In this document: one piece after another, positions 18,411 through 26,810 of the stretch | Position numbering within the stretch: position 1 is the first letter of the stretch | How the letters are laid out: the number at the start of each line of letters is the position of its first letter | NCBI RefSeq assembly: GCF_001488575.1 | Contig: NZ_LN831305.1 | Span: forward strand, 48,460-112,459 | DNA: 64,000 bases | Direction of reading: 5' to 3' | Source of the DNA: Halobacterium hubeiense | GTDB taxonomy: Archaea > Halobacteriota > Halobacteria > Halobacteriales > Halobacteriaceae | Program-made: the position numbers and the translations under genes | The notes under the pieces: generated by a model | Databases searched by the model: none | What the model was told of the DNA's origin: nothing | What the model saw: only the letters and a program-made list of their open reading frames with translations

Positions 18411-19384
18411 GATTGTTGGTGAGTCATAGCGCAGTTTCGAGGGTGGTTTTGAGCGCTTCTTTCCCCGGTTTTCGGAATACTTCACGGCGGAGCTGAAACG
18501 CTCGGAGATACGGTGTGAGTCTGTCTTTCGAGATGCCTCGATGCGGCGAGAGCCACCGTCGCGCCAGCGACGCGTGGCTCTCGCAGGTGTTCACGTGAAC
18601 GGCTCCATCGACGTACTCGCCGTCACCGTGGACGACGTATTGACGGGTGAATGCGTCGTCCTCGTCAAGTGGGTCGTACGCCCGAAACCCGTCTGTGTAG
18701 ACGGTTAACGACTCCTGCTGGCGGGCAGCCAGGAGGAGTCGAATCCGTGATTCGGTTGCGGCTTTCGCTGGGATCACGTGCCGTTCACCGGTGCCACGAT
18801 CTGCGAGAACAAACACAGGGAGCTTGTCCTCAGCGTATGTTCCACGCCCGCGCGTGGACAGGCCACGCGAGCGCGACGGTTGGTCGCGCTCGCGGCCCTT
18901 GAGACCCGCTTTCACGTAGAATTCGTCGATCTCAACGGGGCCTTTGAGGTGTGGTCGAGGCGCGTCCAGCGCTCGCAAGAAGCGCTGGACGCGCCGGTAG
19001 ACCGTCTTGTAGGAAACGTCGATCTCTGCGTCTAGCTGCCTGACGCTCGTGTTCATGCGGATGTAGGTGTAGACGGCGAGAAACCATTTTCTGAGTGCGA
19101 CCGCCGAGTGTTCGAAGACGGTGCCAGTTTGATCGTTGAACGTCCGGTCGCAATCCTTACACAGATACCGTTGAAACACGCGATAGCTGCCGTACCGAAT
19201 CACAGATTCGTCACGGCAGCGCGGGCAATAGACGCCGTCACGCCAGCGAATCTGTGCCAGCAGATTCGCGGCGCGACGCTCCGAGACGAACGTCTTGATT
19301 GGCATCATTGTTCGTCGGGTGACGCGGTTGCGTCACCCTTGCCTGCTGTGACTTCCAGCTATTGCTGAGAACTGACCAACAATC
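18411..19384 (-). mobile_element. IS1595-family insertion sequence
   Basis: Terminal inverted repeats GATTGTTGGT-n-AGT are found at 18411-18424 and, inverted, at 19371-19384. They enclose one transposase gene, total about 974 bp. I see no matching target duplication outside the ends, so the element may have rearranged after insertion. The left end interrupts a wHTH gene. Confidence 0.75.
18424..19308 (-). CDS. IS1595-family transposase (ISH4-like)
   Basis: The 294-residue protein has an N-terminal zinc ribbon (CPRC near 28 and CKDC near 51), a helix-turn-helix, and the DDE-type catalytic core: VEIDEFYVKAG, VYTDGFRAYDPL and the His/Asn-containing VNTCESHASLARRWLSPHRG, ending RREVFR. Length and order match IS1595 transposases (DUF772/ISXO2-like domain). 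No internal stop or shift is visible, so the element may be active. Confidence 0.92.
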   Translation of the reverse strand: MMPIKTFVSERRAANLLAQIRWRDGVYCPRCRDESVIRYGSYRVFQRYLCKDCDRTFNDQTGTVFEHSAVALRKWFLAVYTYIRMNTSVRQLDAEIDVSYKTVYRRVQRFLRALDAPRPHLKGPVEIDEFYVKAGLKGRERDQPSRSRGLSTRGRGTYAEDKLPVFVLADRGTGERHVIPAKAATESRIRLLLAARQQESLTVYTDGFRAYDPLDEDDAFTRQYVVHGDGEYVDGAVHVNTCESHASLARRWLSPHRGISKDRLTPYLRAFQLRREVFRKPGKEALKTTLETAL

Positions 19385-19539
19385 CTCTACCCAAGAGCGA
19401 TCACTGATTTTCGTGATCACGAGAAACCGCGTCTCTCGGACGACAGTATCCGGAATCAGTCTGGTGAACGGCTGGTTCCTATAATGAACCAGCGCTGTGC
19501 CGGACTGCTGTACGCACCACGAAAAGTAACTCCGAGTCC

Positions 19540-19747
19540 GTCGAAGTCTGGGGGACTCCCTTGAGGCAAAAACAACCCTGGGAGTCCCGATCTGACCGAG
19601 GATAGGAGTACCGGGGGCTTGGCACTCCCACCCACTCAGTCCGTGAACCCCACACGGATTCTCACCGTGTCGGGGTTCGGTGGGACTGCAAACCTGAAAC
19701 TCTCACCGCTCGGGATTCCTCTGCGTGAACGCGGAGGAGGATGTCAA
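19540..19747 (+). mobile_element. Orphan right end of an IS200/IS605-type element, omega-RNA-like
   Basis: The stretch has no coding frame but several hairpins: GGGACTCCC (19552) with GGGAGTCCC (19580); CCCCACACGG with CCGTGTCGGGG near 19650; and CCTCTGCG-TGAA-CGCGGAGG. The last runs into GAGGATGTCAA. From memory, a terminal hairpin plus GAGGATGTCAA is the usual right end of haloarchaeal IS200/IS605-TnpB elements, whose 3' end also encodes the guide RNA. No tnpB is left. The left limit is a guess. Confidence 0.5.
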
Positions 19748-19780
19748 GGGCCCATGCGACGAATGCAGAGAGGTTAGTCT

Positions 19781-19806
19781 GGTTACTGGTTACGGTTACT
19801 GGTTAC
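19781..19806. repeat. Tandem 13-bp repeat, two copies
   Basis: Two exact tandem copies of GGTTACTGGTTAC. They sit just after the IS200/IS605-like end, in a gene-free tract (19385-20589) made of IS debris and a gene remnant. Confidence 0.6.
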
Positions 19807-19966
19807 GTCGAGCGTTTCTCCAAAAGCTCTATATGAGCGTGGGAGTGTGTTCTAGGTGAGCGCGGAAGGTGCCGCGTGGAGGCTGCATGACCATGACCCG
19901 CAAGCCTTGAGGCGCAAGCCGACGGGCGTTGAAGATGGACGTGGGTGCAGCAATCCCACCTTGCTT

Positions 19967-20173
19967 CTAAATCTCCAATAGCCGCGATGCCAGCTTGTCG
20001 TAGCCTTGACGCCGGGCGTACTCTGCAACTGGTCGTAGTGACCGGTTGAATTCGTCAGGCTCTCCGCCCCCCATCCAGCCTCGATACCAGCAGTTCACTC
20101 GGCTTGCGACCGACTCAGCGCGGCGCTGCGTTATCGGCTCAATGACGTAGGATAGAGTGTACGCTACTTCGTT
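19967..20173 (-). pseudogene. C-terminal gene remnant of unknown family
   Basis: A 68-codon leftward frame with good codon use (WYRGWMGGGEPDEFNRSL, then EYARRQGYDKLASRLLEI, stop at 19967) has no start codon. An in-frame TGA precedes it, with further possible coding beyond. It looks like the surviving end of a larger gene. Family not recognised. Confidence 0.45.
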
Positions 20174-20334
20174 TCAAACGGTTATCGCGTACTGATGCAG
20201 AAGATTTGCTCGTCTTACTGTTCTGGCAGGACTTTTGCGACGCTTCTCCTGCGGAAAGGCGGGCTGAAAGCAGGGCTGTCGAACTACTTGCTGCCGTCAG
20301 TGACTGCTTCGCAGCTCAAAGATGAGTCGTCAAC

Positions 20335-20436
20335 GTGACCGAGTCGATTCGCGACCACCTCCGAGATCCCGCGCGGCGATACGACGGAGAATTCGAGAAG
20401 GCCATGAAGAAACTCGAAATCGGACGCGAATACTAA
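20335..20436 (+). CDS. 33-residue charged peptide, possible gene fragment
   Basis: GTG 20335 to TAA 20434-20436 encodes a 33-residue polar, helical peptide (starts VTESIRDHLRDP, ends KKLEIGREY). It could be a remnant of a larger protein in this debris region. Support is composition only. Confidence 0.25.
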   Translation: MTESIRDHLRDPARRYDGEFEKAMKKLEIGREY

Positions 20437-20589
20437 GGTTAAGATTATCCCTAACCGTAACCTTCGGAAGAGGACCGAGACTTTATCAATTGGAGTGGCG
20501 TAAGTAGAAGTGAGGACGCAGCCGCACTCTCTACCAGCTCGCCAACGGCATCGCAGTGCCGTCGAGGAACAAGCGGGCTGACTTCTCTG

Positions 20590-20934
20590 CTACTCTACGT
20601 GGGACGTACCGTGGGTCTCCTCATAGCGGTCGGCATACCGACGCCAGCGTTCGAGGAGGTACTCCTCGGCTTCTTCCCACGACGTCACGTCGATGTCGAA
20701 GTCTTTGGTTTCCGCACCTTGCTCTCGGTAGTGGCGGTCGATGTGGATGCGCCCTTCGTCGTGTTCGGCGTTGTCCACCTTCGCCACCGTGACACGTTCA
20801 CCGTCGGCTCGGCGGAAGAACAGAACGACAGCGAACGATTCAACGGTGTTGAAAGATGGGTCCACTCGAACGCCTATCTGGTAGGTTCTCTGTCTGTACT
20901 CCTGAATCTCGTAGGTATAATCGAATCCTGCCAT
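20590..20934 (-). CDS. DUF6516/DUF7718-like protein, putative toxin
   Basis: The 114-residue protein has a beta-rich N half and the pattern VAKVDNAEHDEGRIHIDRHYRE near residues 50-70. The pattern recalls the (R/D)NAPHH...HH segment of DUF6516-type proteins, which are paired with HVO_A0114-type regulators as toxin-antitoxin modules. Here the partner regulator is the divergent gene at 21124 rather than a downstream gene. The activity is unproven; an RNase-like role is inferred from the pairing. Confidence 0.6.
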   Translation of the reverse strand: MAGFDYTYEIQEYRQRTYQIGVRVDPSFNTVESFAVVLFFRRADGERVTVAKVDNAEHDEGRIHIDRHYREQGAETKDFDIDVTSWEEAEEYLLERWRRYADRYEETHGTSHVE

Positions 20935-21123
20935 AGTAGAGAGTTGAGATGAGATGCTGGTAGAGTAGGCTTGTCCCTACTAACGTGTAACAGATTCAGG
21001 TACTTAAAGTTTTCGACACAACGGAATGGATAAAATCCGAGAACAGCCGTTAGTCGGCTTCTCAAGCACTACCGATATTCTTATTACCGTTGACCTCGTT
21101 ACACAACAGTAGGGAGATACACC
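20935..21123. promoter_or_regulatory. Divergent promoter region with TGTAAC/GTTACA sites
   Basis: The spacer between the divergent toxin-like and regulator genes holds GTGTAAC at 20985-20991 and its inverse GTTACAC at 21098-21104. These are plausible half-sites for autoregulation by the 21124 regulator. AT-rich TATA-like stretches lie beside both. Confidence 0.35.
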
Positions 21124-21462
21124 ATGGCAGAAACAAAACCCCAGATAACCGACCAGCAGCGCCTCCGCCAACAGATGGCCCGGGCACTCACAAAGGGTGG
21201 CATGGACGACGTCCACGTCGTCAGCCACGACACCGCAGACGCAGTCCTCACTGACCGGCGCCGCGAAATCATCAACACCCTCAAGGAGAGCTCCCCGGAG
21301 TCAGTCCGCGCTCTCGCTCGACAGCTCGGCCGCGACAAGGCTGCCGTCAGCCGCGACCTCCGTGAGCTAGCAGAGCATAACATCATCACCTACGAGGAAG
21401 ACGGCCGGGCGAAGCGCCCTATCCTCACGCAGGACCACGTCGTCATCGAGCCAATCGTCTAA
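21124..21462 (+). CDS. HVO_A0114-type winged-helix regulator, putative antitoxin
   Basis: The 112-residue protein has the typical order: a helical dimerisation start, then RRREIINTLKESSPESVRALARQLGRDKAAVSRDLREL (HTH, about 42-78), a wing at YEEDGRAKRP and the end HVVIEPIV. The same family occurs at 27898, and the C-terminal VVIEP(I/V)V is shared. It probably represses its own divergent promoter and that of the DUF6516-like neighbour. Confidence 0.88.
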   Translation: MAETKPQITDQQRLRQQMARALTKGGMDDVHVVSHDTADAVLTDRRREIINTLKESSPESVRALARQLGRDKAAVSRDLRELAEHNIITYEEDGRAKRPILTQDHVVIEPIV

Positions 21463-21718
21463 CCGACTACGGCTGCCGCAGTTCCAACCTCCTCTCAGAG
21501 TCGACACGCTCCGCGAGCCGGCCTTCTTCGCATCTCTACCACGCGCCCTCCCGCTATTTTCGTCTTCGGATTGATTCCCCCGGAAGTACGAACGAGAAAC
21601 ATCTACCTCCCCACGACTGCTAGCGGTTTCCATCTGGGTTTGTCTCACGAGTTATTGACCGCAATCCGGCATCAAACTCTAAGAATATTCACTCCAACCG
21701 CCTGTAAACCTGTTCTCT

Positions 21719-21744
21719 GTTCCCGTACCTATAGGTACGGGAAC
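21719..21744. repeat. Perfect 26-bp palindrome
   Basis: The half-site GTTCCCGTACCTA is followed directly by its exact reverse complement, with no central spacer. It lies 71 bp upstream of the first gene of the HerA/winged-helix cluster and outside any gene. Likely an operator for a dimeric regulator or a recognition site; the length is unusual for a haloarchaeal operator. Confidence 0.8.
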
Positions 21745-21814
21745 GATGCGAAGGCTGCTAAACCCTACCTGTGAGGGGAAGAGTAATTTCACTAGAGCAA
21801 GACTCACGACATAT

Positions 21815-22234
21815 ATGAGTTCAGATGACCAATCTGACGATGACTCGGATCCGCTCGAAGACCTATACGTCGACGCCAGTAATATCGACCAACAACGAAT
21901 CCGAGATGTACTTACCGACCTGATCGCAATCGATCGTGAGACTGGAAACCCTCGGTTCTATCAAGAGTTCGATGAGCTTGATACAAAACGGAAATTCACC
22001 GCAGTACTTCTCTACCGACGAGCACTTGCAGCTCTTGACGATCTCGAAGATGACGGAGCGCTTGGAAAGGGATCTGGCTACTTTGCTGATCTGCTCGACG
22101 TGGATAACAGTACAATCCGCCATAATGTGGGCGATCTTGATTTTGTCACAAATGACGACGAACAAGGAGGATACCATATCCCCGCTCACAGCATTAAGCG
22201 AGCGGTAGATTACCTGCAGGAGGATAGCTCATAA
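21815..22234 (+). CDS. Winged-helix protein of the HerA cluster (paralogue A)
   Basis: The start at 21815 (MSSDDQSDDD) is preferred over 21746, whose extra residues are basic and out of character. The 139-residue protein has a helical first half (about 25-75), then a helix-turn-helix (GYFADLLDVDNSTIRHNVGDL) and a wing GGYHIPAHSIKRAVDYL. The arrangement and the YHIPAH motif match the 26803-27204 protein (YRIPAHGLQEAREYI), so they are paralogues at opposite ends of the cluster. It overlaps nothing but lies 3 bp before the next gene, hence operonic. Confidence 0.8.
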   Translation: MSSDDQSDDDSDPLEDLYVDASNIDQQRIRDVLTDLIAIDRETGNPRFYQEFDELDTKRKFTAVLLYRRALAALDDLEDDGALGKGSGYFADLLDVDNSTIRHNVGDLDFVTNDDEQGGYHIPAHSIKRAVDYLQEDSS

Positions 22235-22237
22235 TGT

Positions 22238-23191
22238 ATGAGGTTTGATAGTGCGCCTGGAGACGCGTCAGTAGAAAATATCCTTGAGCTGTGTGAGGTA
22301 CTCCGGGAAGGCGATCTTTCTCGTGAAGAACTCTATGAGGCGGTAGATCAGAGTGAAACCTTGGTTCGAGATAATATCCGGTATGGGGTAGGGCTGGGAT
22401 TTTTAGAAGAATCGGAAGAAGGCGTTTCTGCGACTTCGCGCGGTATTGAAGCCAGCTATAACAAAGACGATTCTGAAGAATTAGCGGAGCAATTTCAAAC
22501 CGGTTTTCGTGATTATCGATTATACAATATTGTTCTCGAAGAACTAGTCGATGATGGGATAGCGCAAAAAGGAGAGATCACGAAGAGTGATGTATTGCAG
22601 GTATTTCGGACGTCAGTAGGTTTAGAGGGTAGTGAGAACACGTTAGGCTCTGCTGCGACTACATTTATCAACACGTTGGAGGCAGCTGGGTTAGGTAATT
22701 ATATTGTTGGGAGGGGAGGCAAGGAGACTCGCGTTGAACTCGATGAAGAGTTTGAGGTTCTCGTAGAACAGATTATTGAAGATGATCAGGCGGAAGAAGA
22801 GGCGAGTCAGCAGGATGTACCAGAAGGCGATCAGGGAGGGGTTGACTTCCCAAACCAAGCTACTGCAGAGAGCATCAAGCGTCAAGCTTCAGAGCCAGGT
22901 AGATCCTTTCAAATTCGTTTAGAGTTGTCTGGTGAGGAAGATCCTACGAAAGTTGAAGAATTGATTGTAGGGATCCGTCGAGGTCTTGCTCAAGAGATCA
23001 ATATACCGGACATTAACCCGACTTCTGAGAACTCTGTAGAGGAAATAGAAGATTCTCAAGATAATTCAGAAGAAGAAACAAACTCTTCTGAAGATCAGGT
23101 TGAGGAGAAGTCTGAAGAGGAGGATGACGAATCATCTGATAGTTCTTTAGACACTTTCATCGATTCTAAATCAGAGCCACCCACAGAATGA
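22238..23191 (+). CDS. DUF5343-like protein with acidic tail
   Basis: The 317-residue protein starts with a winged helix (LSREELYEAVDQSETLVRDNI, about 28-50). It continues with a helical region around residues 85-165 reminiscent of DUF5343, has a strand segment SFQIRLELSGEEDPTKVEEL (about 225-245), and ends with some 55 residues dominated by Glu, Asp and Ser. Its DNA is clearly more AT-rich than the flanking chromosomal-type genes, a sign of recent transfer. It lies between a wHTH gene and the HerA-like ATPase on the same strand. Confidence 0.7.
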   Translation: MRFDSAPGDASVENILELCEVLREGDLSREELYEAVDQSETLVRDNIRYGVGLGFLEESEEGVSATSRGIEASYNKDDSEELAEQFQTGFRDYRLYNIVLEELVDDGIAQKGEITKSDVLQVFRTSVGLEGSENTLGSAATTFINTLEAAGLGNYIVGRGGKETRVELDEEFEVLVEQIIEDDQAEEEASQQDVPEGDQGGVDFPNQATAESIKRQASEPGRSFQIRLELSGEEDPTKVEELIVGIRRGLAQEINIPDINPTSENSVEEIEDSQDNSEEETNSSEDQVEEKSEEEDDESSDSSLDTFIDSKSEPPTE

Positions 23192-23289
23192 ATGTGATTT
23201 ACTCTGAACCGGTTTTAAGTACCACCAATATGACAGAAAGGCGATAAATTTATGTGCGCTGAAGAATTACTGTATATAGAGCCTGGCCT

Positions 23290-25026
23290 ATGTCCCACAA
23301 GGCCGAACCCCGGAGCCAATCCACAAGCTCCAAAGATACTATCGAAATCAACGACGCCGGTGATTCCCTCCCAGTCGTAGAAGTACTGACCGGTAGAGGA
23401 GTAGTTCTAGGGAAATCAGGCAGCGGGAAGAGCAACAGCGCAAGCGTCGTTATAGAAGAACTGCTCAACGATGGATACCCTGTTCTCATTGTTGACGTTG
23501 ATGGAGAATACTTCGGACTAAAGGAAGAGTACGAACTGCTTCATCTGGGCGCGGACGAAGAATGTGACCTAGCTGTCGGACCAGAACATGCTGAGAAAAT
23601 CGCTGAACTAACTCTTGAGCAAAATATCCCGGTCATCCTCGATGTCTCTGGCTACCTCCATGAAGAGGAACAGAGGGAACTAATCAAGGAAGTGGGTCGA
23701 CACCTTTTCGCCAAAGAAAAAAAGCTGAAGAAACCCTTCCTGATGCTTGTTGAGGAGGTCCACGAGTACATCCCCGAATCCGGACTGGATGACGTAGGCC
23801 GGATGCTAATCAAAATCGCAAAACGTGGACGAAAACACGGTCTCGGACTCTGCGGAATTTCTCAACGCCCTGCTGACGTCAAGAAGGATTTTATCACTCA
23901 GTGCGATTGGCATATTTGGCACCGCCTCACCTGGGATAACGATACCAATGTTGTCCGCAGGGTTCTTGGCTCTGAATACGCAGACGCTGTCCAAGACCTG
24001 GATGACGGTGAAGCATTTCTACACACTGATTGGGACGACCAGATTCACCGAGTCCAGTTCCGTCGGAAACACACTTTTGACGCAGGCGCAACTCCAGGGC
24101 TCGAAGAGATCGAACGACCTGACCTGAAATCCGTTAGCGAGGACATAGTTTCCGAACTTGAAACAATTTCTGAACGCCAACAGGCTGAGGCGAATGAAAT
24201 TGAACGACTTCGTTCACAGCTCGAAGAACGGAAAGAGAAGATCGACGATCTTGAGGGAGAATTAGAGAAGGCCCGTGATGTGAGTGAGTTAGCGGAACGG
24301 TTTACTGATGCTCTCGCACAAAGCGACTCCAGCAGCACTTCCACTCAGAATATTGAAGAAACGGTTGAAGAGATTCGGAAGGAGAAGAACGAAGAGATTC
24401 GGTCGCTTCGACAAGAAAACCAACAGCTACGAGAAGAGAACAAGGAGCTGCGTAGCAGAGTCGAAGAGTTAGAGGAAGCAGCGAACCAGGCAGAACGCTT
24501 GGAGAGTCTTAACGAGAATATCGACGAGGTGGCAGAGGCTTATACCCGTATGGGGGAGGCACTAGGCCTTGAACCGCAACAAGAAGAAGCGGATCGCCTC
24601 CGTCAACGCATTGAATCACTACAGGAGACGGTAGGGGAACTCCGAGAGAAAGAAGATACAGATTCAAAACTGGATACAGAGGCTGAAATCACCGCGTACC
24701 GAGAGTTCCTAGAAGACGAGGCAGTTCAAGACGCGATAAACGCTGCAAAGACAGATGCCTCCTCGCCACGGTATGTAGAAGGAGTTATTACCGCAATTAT
24801 GGCTGAAAATCAGCCTGTCACATACGACGAAGTTGCCGACGAACTCGACATCAATTCTACCGGGCACGTAGCATCAGCAGTTAATGCACTCTACGAACGA
24901 GATATTGTGACGAAATCCAAGGATGGCCGCGTAAACAAAGTTGATCTCAATATCAACGAGCTGAACGAGATACGTGCCACTGCTCAGCGTCGTGCAACCT
25001 CGCAGGAACTGATGAGCAGTATCTAA
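23290..25026 (+). CDS. HerA-like (DUF87) ATPase with coiled coil and C-terminal winged helix
   Basis: Residues of about 1-275 form a HerA/FtsK-type ATPase: Walker A GKSGSGKSN (about 37-45), Walker B FLMLVEEVHEY (about 150), an Arg-rich IKIAKRGRKHGLG and sensor GISQRP. Residues of about 290-460 are a long coiled coil, and residues of about 490-575 a winged helix (TYDEVADELDINSTGHVASAVNAL). HerA pumps DNA, usually with NurA; HerA relatives also occur in defence systems. No NurA is present. The coiled coil plus wHTH suggests a DNA-bound motor with partners from the same cluster. The gene ends 2 bp from the convergent 329-residue gene. Confidence 0.88.
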   Translation: MSHKAEPRSQSTSSKDTIEINDAGDSLPVVEVLTGRGVVLGKSGSGKSNSASVVIEELLNDGYPVLIVDVDGEYFGLKEEYELLHLGADEECDLAVGPEHAEKIAELTLEQNIPVILDVSGYLHEEEQRELIKEVGRHLFAKEKKLKKPFLMLVEEVHEYIPESGLDDVGRMLIKIAKRGRKHGLGLCGISQRPADVKKDFITQCDWHIWHRLTWDNDTNVVRRVLGSEYADAVQDLDDGEAFLHTDWDDQIHRVQFRRKHTFDAGATPGLEEIERPDLKSVSEDIVSELETISERQQAEANEIERLRSQLEERKEKIDDLEGELEKARDVSELAERFTDALAQSDSSSTSTQNIEETVEEIRKEKNEEIRSLRQENQQLREENKELRSRVEELEEAANQAERLESLNENIDEVAEAYTRMGEALGLEPQQEEADRLRQRIESLQETVGELREKEDTDSKLDTEAEITAYREFLEDEAVQDAINAAKTDASSPRYVEGVITAIMAENQPVTYDEVADELDINSTGHVASAVNALYERDIVTKSKDGRVNKVDLNINELNEIRATAQRRATSQELMSSI

Positions 25027-25028
25027 AC

Positions 25029-26018
25029 TTACGGAGCAGCTAACTTGCCCACTTCGAGATTCTCCGTCGACTCCAAGTATCCCCGTGATTTCTCCTCAAA
25101 GAGTTCTGTGAATAACAGCCAGGAATAGAGCCTTTTCGCACGGGTTTGGATCGTCACCTCACTCCAACCCTTGAGGTAATCCTCTGACACCTGCTCCATA
25201 ACCTCTTGATTTTTGAACTCATCCTCTGGCACTCTCTCACAATAGGCTTGAACCAGAGGAAGTTCTAAAAGGGCTTCCCGGAGCATCCGCTTCCGATTAC
25301 CCACACTCTCCTGCTGAAGCTCTTTACCCCGATTAGTTAGCTCCGGCCCATTACGAGTTGACTCTGCGATTCCCAACCCGTAACAGGTCGACACAATTTT
25401 TGAGACTTCTCCCTCGGAGTATTCGGCTCGTTCTCGGAGTTCTTCACGTGACTCCACTTGGGCGAGCAGAGGAAGAATTTCGAATACTTTCTCCGGTCGG
25501 ACATTAGGACTATTAGCTCCTCGTGGATTGTCCAGAGGTCCCTCTTTCTCTGGAGTGTTCTCGATACTCCCCGCTGCTACCACGCCATTTGAGTAGGACC
25601 CCAAACCGAGATAATCTATCCATTGGGCATAAACTCGACCGTAATTTTTGAAAGTACTTTCAGCTGCAGCGTTTGAATCCGTGTTAAAACTAATTAGACG
25701 TCCAACTTCTTCTACATCTATGGGTTCTTTTTCTATCCGGTCTAGAATTTCCTGTACTCCTGGAAGTTCGATAAAGGCATTTTTTAGAGGGGCGGTATCC
25801 TCCAGCTGTACAACTCTTCGTGCGTCCTCCGATACTGAGAGTTGGTAGTCGTCACGTTCAATTAAACCGAGAACTACGGGATCATGCGCTTTGTTTGACG
25901 TTGTTTTTGGCGTATATTCAAGCAAATCAGCAAGGTCTTCAATTGTAGATGCGCCACTGGTAGCTTTTCGTAAAACTTCCTCGGTATGATCTGGAGGGTA
26001 GTAAAGGCGATCTGTCAT
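25029..26018 (-). CDS. Protein with two wHTH-plus-helical modules
   Basis: The 329 residues appear to be an internal duplication. Each half begins with a winged helix (TIEDLADLLEYTPKTTSNK in the first; SREELRERAEYSEGEVSKI in the second), followed by a helical module containing a shared LPxVQ motif (FIELPGVQEILDRI and LLELPLVQAYCERV) and ending in a similar aromatic stretch (YAQWIDYLGLG and YSWLLFTELFE). No family was recognised with certainty. It is the last of four leftward genes and is translated with the gene before it (4-nt overlap). Confidence 0.65.
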   Translation of the reverse strand: MTDRLYYPPDHTEEVLRKATSGASTIEDLADLLEYTPKTTSNKAHDPVVLGLIERDDYQLSVSEDARRVVQLEDTAPLKNAFIELPGVQEILDRIEKEPIDVEEVGRLISFNTDSNAAAESTFKNYGRVYAQWIDYLGLGSYSNGVVAAGSIENTPEKEGPLDNPRGANSPNVRPEKVFEILPLLAQVESREELRERAEYSEGEVSKIVSTCYGLGIAESTRNGPELTNRGKELQQESVGNRKRMLREALLELPLVQAYCERVPEDEFKNQEVMEQVSEDYLKGWSEVTIQTRAKRLYSWLLFTELFEEKSRGYLESTENLEVGKLAAP

Positions 26019-26419
26019 ACGTCACTACCTCCGACGGCTTCCTCAATCTCATCCAGGGCATTGGGAAGGTTCTCGGCGATCAGCCGATGTTTGCTCTGCC
26101 CCTCCTTCTTGACGTAACCCCCATCGCGGAGTTCCTGCAGGTAACTCCGGATTGTTCGATCACTTTTATCGATCCGGTCATAGAAGAAGGACGTCTCGAG
26201 AGCATCGCTCTCAGCGAGTTCACCCTCGTAAGCAAACCGCTGTCCGATCAAATAAACCAAGATCTGTAGTTTAGCCCCCAGATCGCGGTACTGCCCCTCC
26301 AAATTGATCGTGCCGTCCTCGTGAAGACGGAACAGCTTCTCTACGCGTTCGAAGTTCGATTCTAGGATGGTCTCGTGGTCAGTGACCATCCGATCCTGGA
26401 TTTTATCCTTAAGTCCCAT
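26015..26419 (-). CDS. Winged-helix protein of the HerA cluster (paralogue B)
   Basis: The start MGLKDKIQDRM at 26419 is preferred over 26437. The 134-residue protein has a helical half and then an HTH (FFYDRIDKSDRTIRSYLQELRDGGYV) with a short wing, in the same order as paralogue A at 21815 and paralogue C at 26803. It overlaps both neighbours by a few nucleotides (11 nt with the upstream gene, 4 nt with the downstream gene), so all are one operon. Confidence 0.75.
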   Translation of the reverse strand: MGLKDKIQDRMVTDHETILESNFERVEKLFRLHEDGTINLEGQYRDLGAKLQILVYLIGQRFAYEGELAESDALETSFFYDRIDKSDRTIRSYLQELRDGGYVKKEGQSKHRLIAENLPNALDEIEEAVGGSDV

Positions 26420-26810
26420 TGTTGATCTCCTCCTCAACGGTTTCTAACGCGGTAGCTGTAAGCCGCCACAACTGGGTTTGACCATTTGTTCCGTCCCGAA
26501 GCAACCAGTCTCGACCTTCCATGCGGCCGAGTACATCACTCATGTTACTTGCCGGCTTCACACGGCATTCTCGATACCCGTCTTCGATATCGCCAACAGT
26601 GAACTTCTCTTTGTCACGGTACGTCTCGAGATAATACGCTATGCTAAGCGATCGCTCGGTATGACTGGACGGGTCGAACGATTCGACGAACTCGCGGATT
26701 CCTTCGGCAGCCTCTGTCTCTTCGTCACCGTCCAGACGGCGTTCCAGTTCAGTTACTCGGTCCTGAAGCTGATTCATCTGGGATCGAAGCTCTTCGACCT
26801 CGTCACTCAT
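26409..26810 (-). CDS. Coiled-coil plus wHTH protein of the HerA cluster
   Basis: The ATG at 26810 lies in the last codons of the upstream gene (8-nt overlap), and a start at 26915 would run through that gene. The 133-residue product begins with a heptad coiled coil (EVEELRSQMNQLQDRVTELERRL), then a winged-helix-like region (FTVGDIEDGYRECRVKPASNMSDVLGRM) with a wing at TQLWRLT. The coiled coil could pair with that of the HerA-like ATPase, which is inference. Confidence 0.75.
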   Translation of the reverse strand: MSDEVEELRSQMNQLQDRVTELERRLDGDEETEAAEGIREFVESFDPSSHTERSLSIAYYLETYRDKEKFTVGDIEDGYRECRVKPASNMSDVLGRMEGRDWLLRDGTNGQTQLWRLTATALETVEEEINNGT

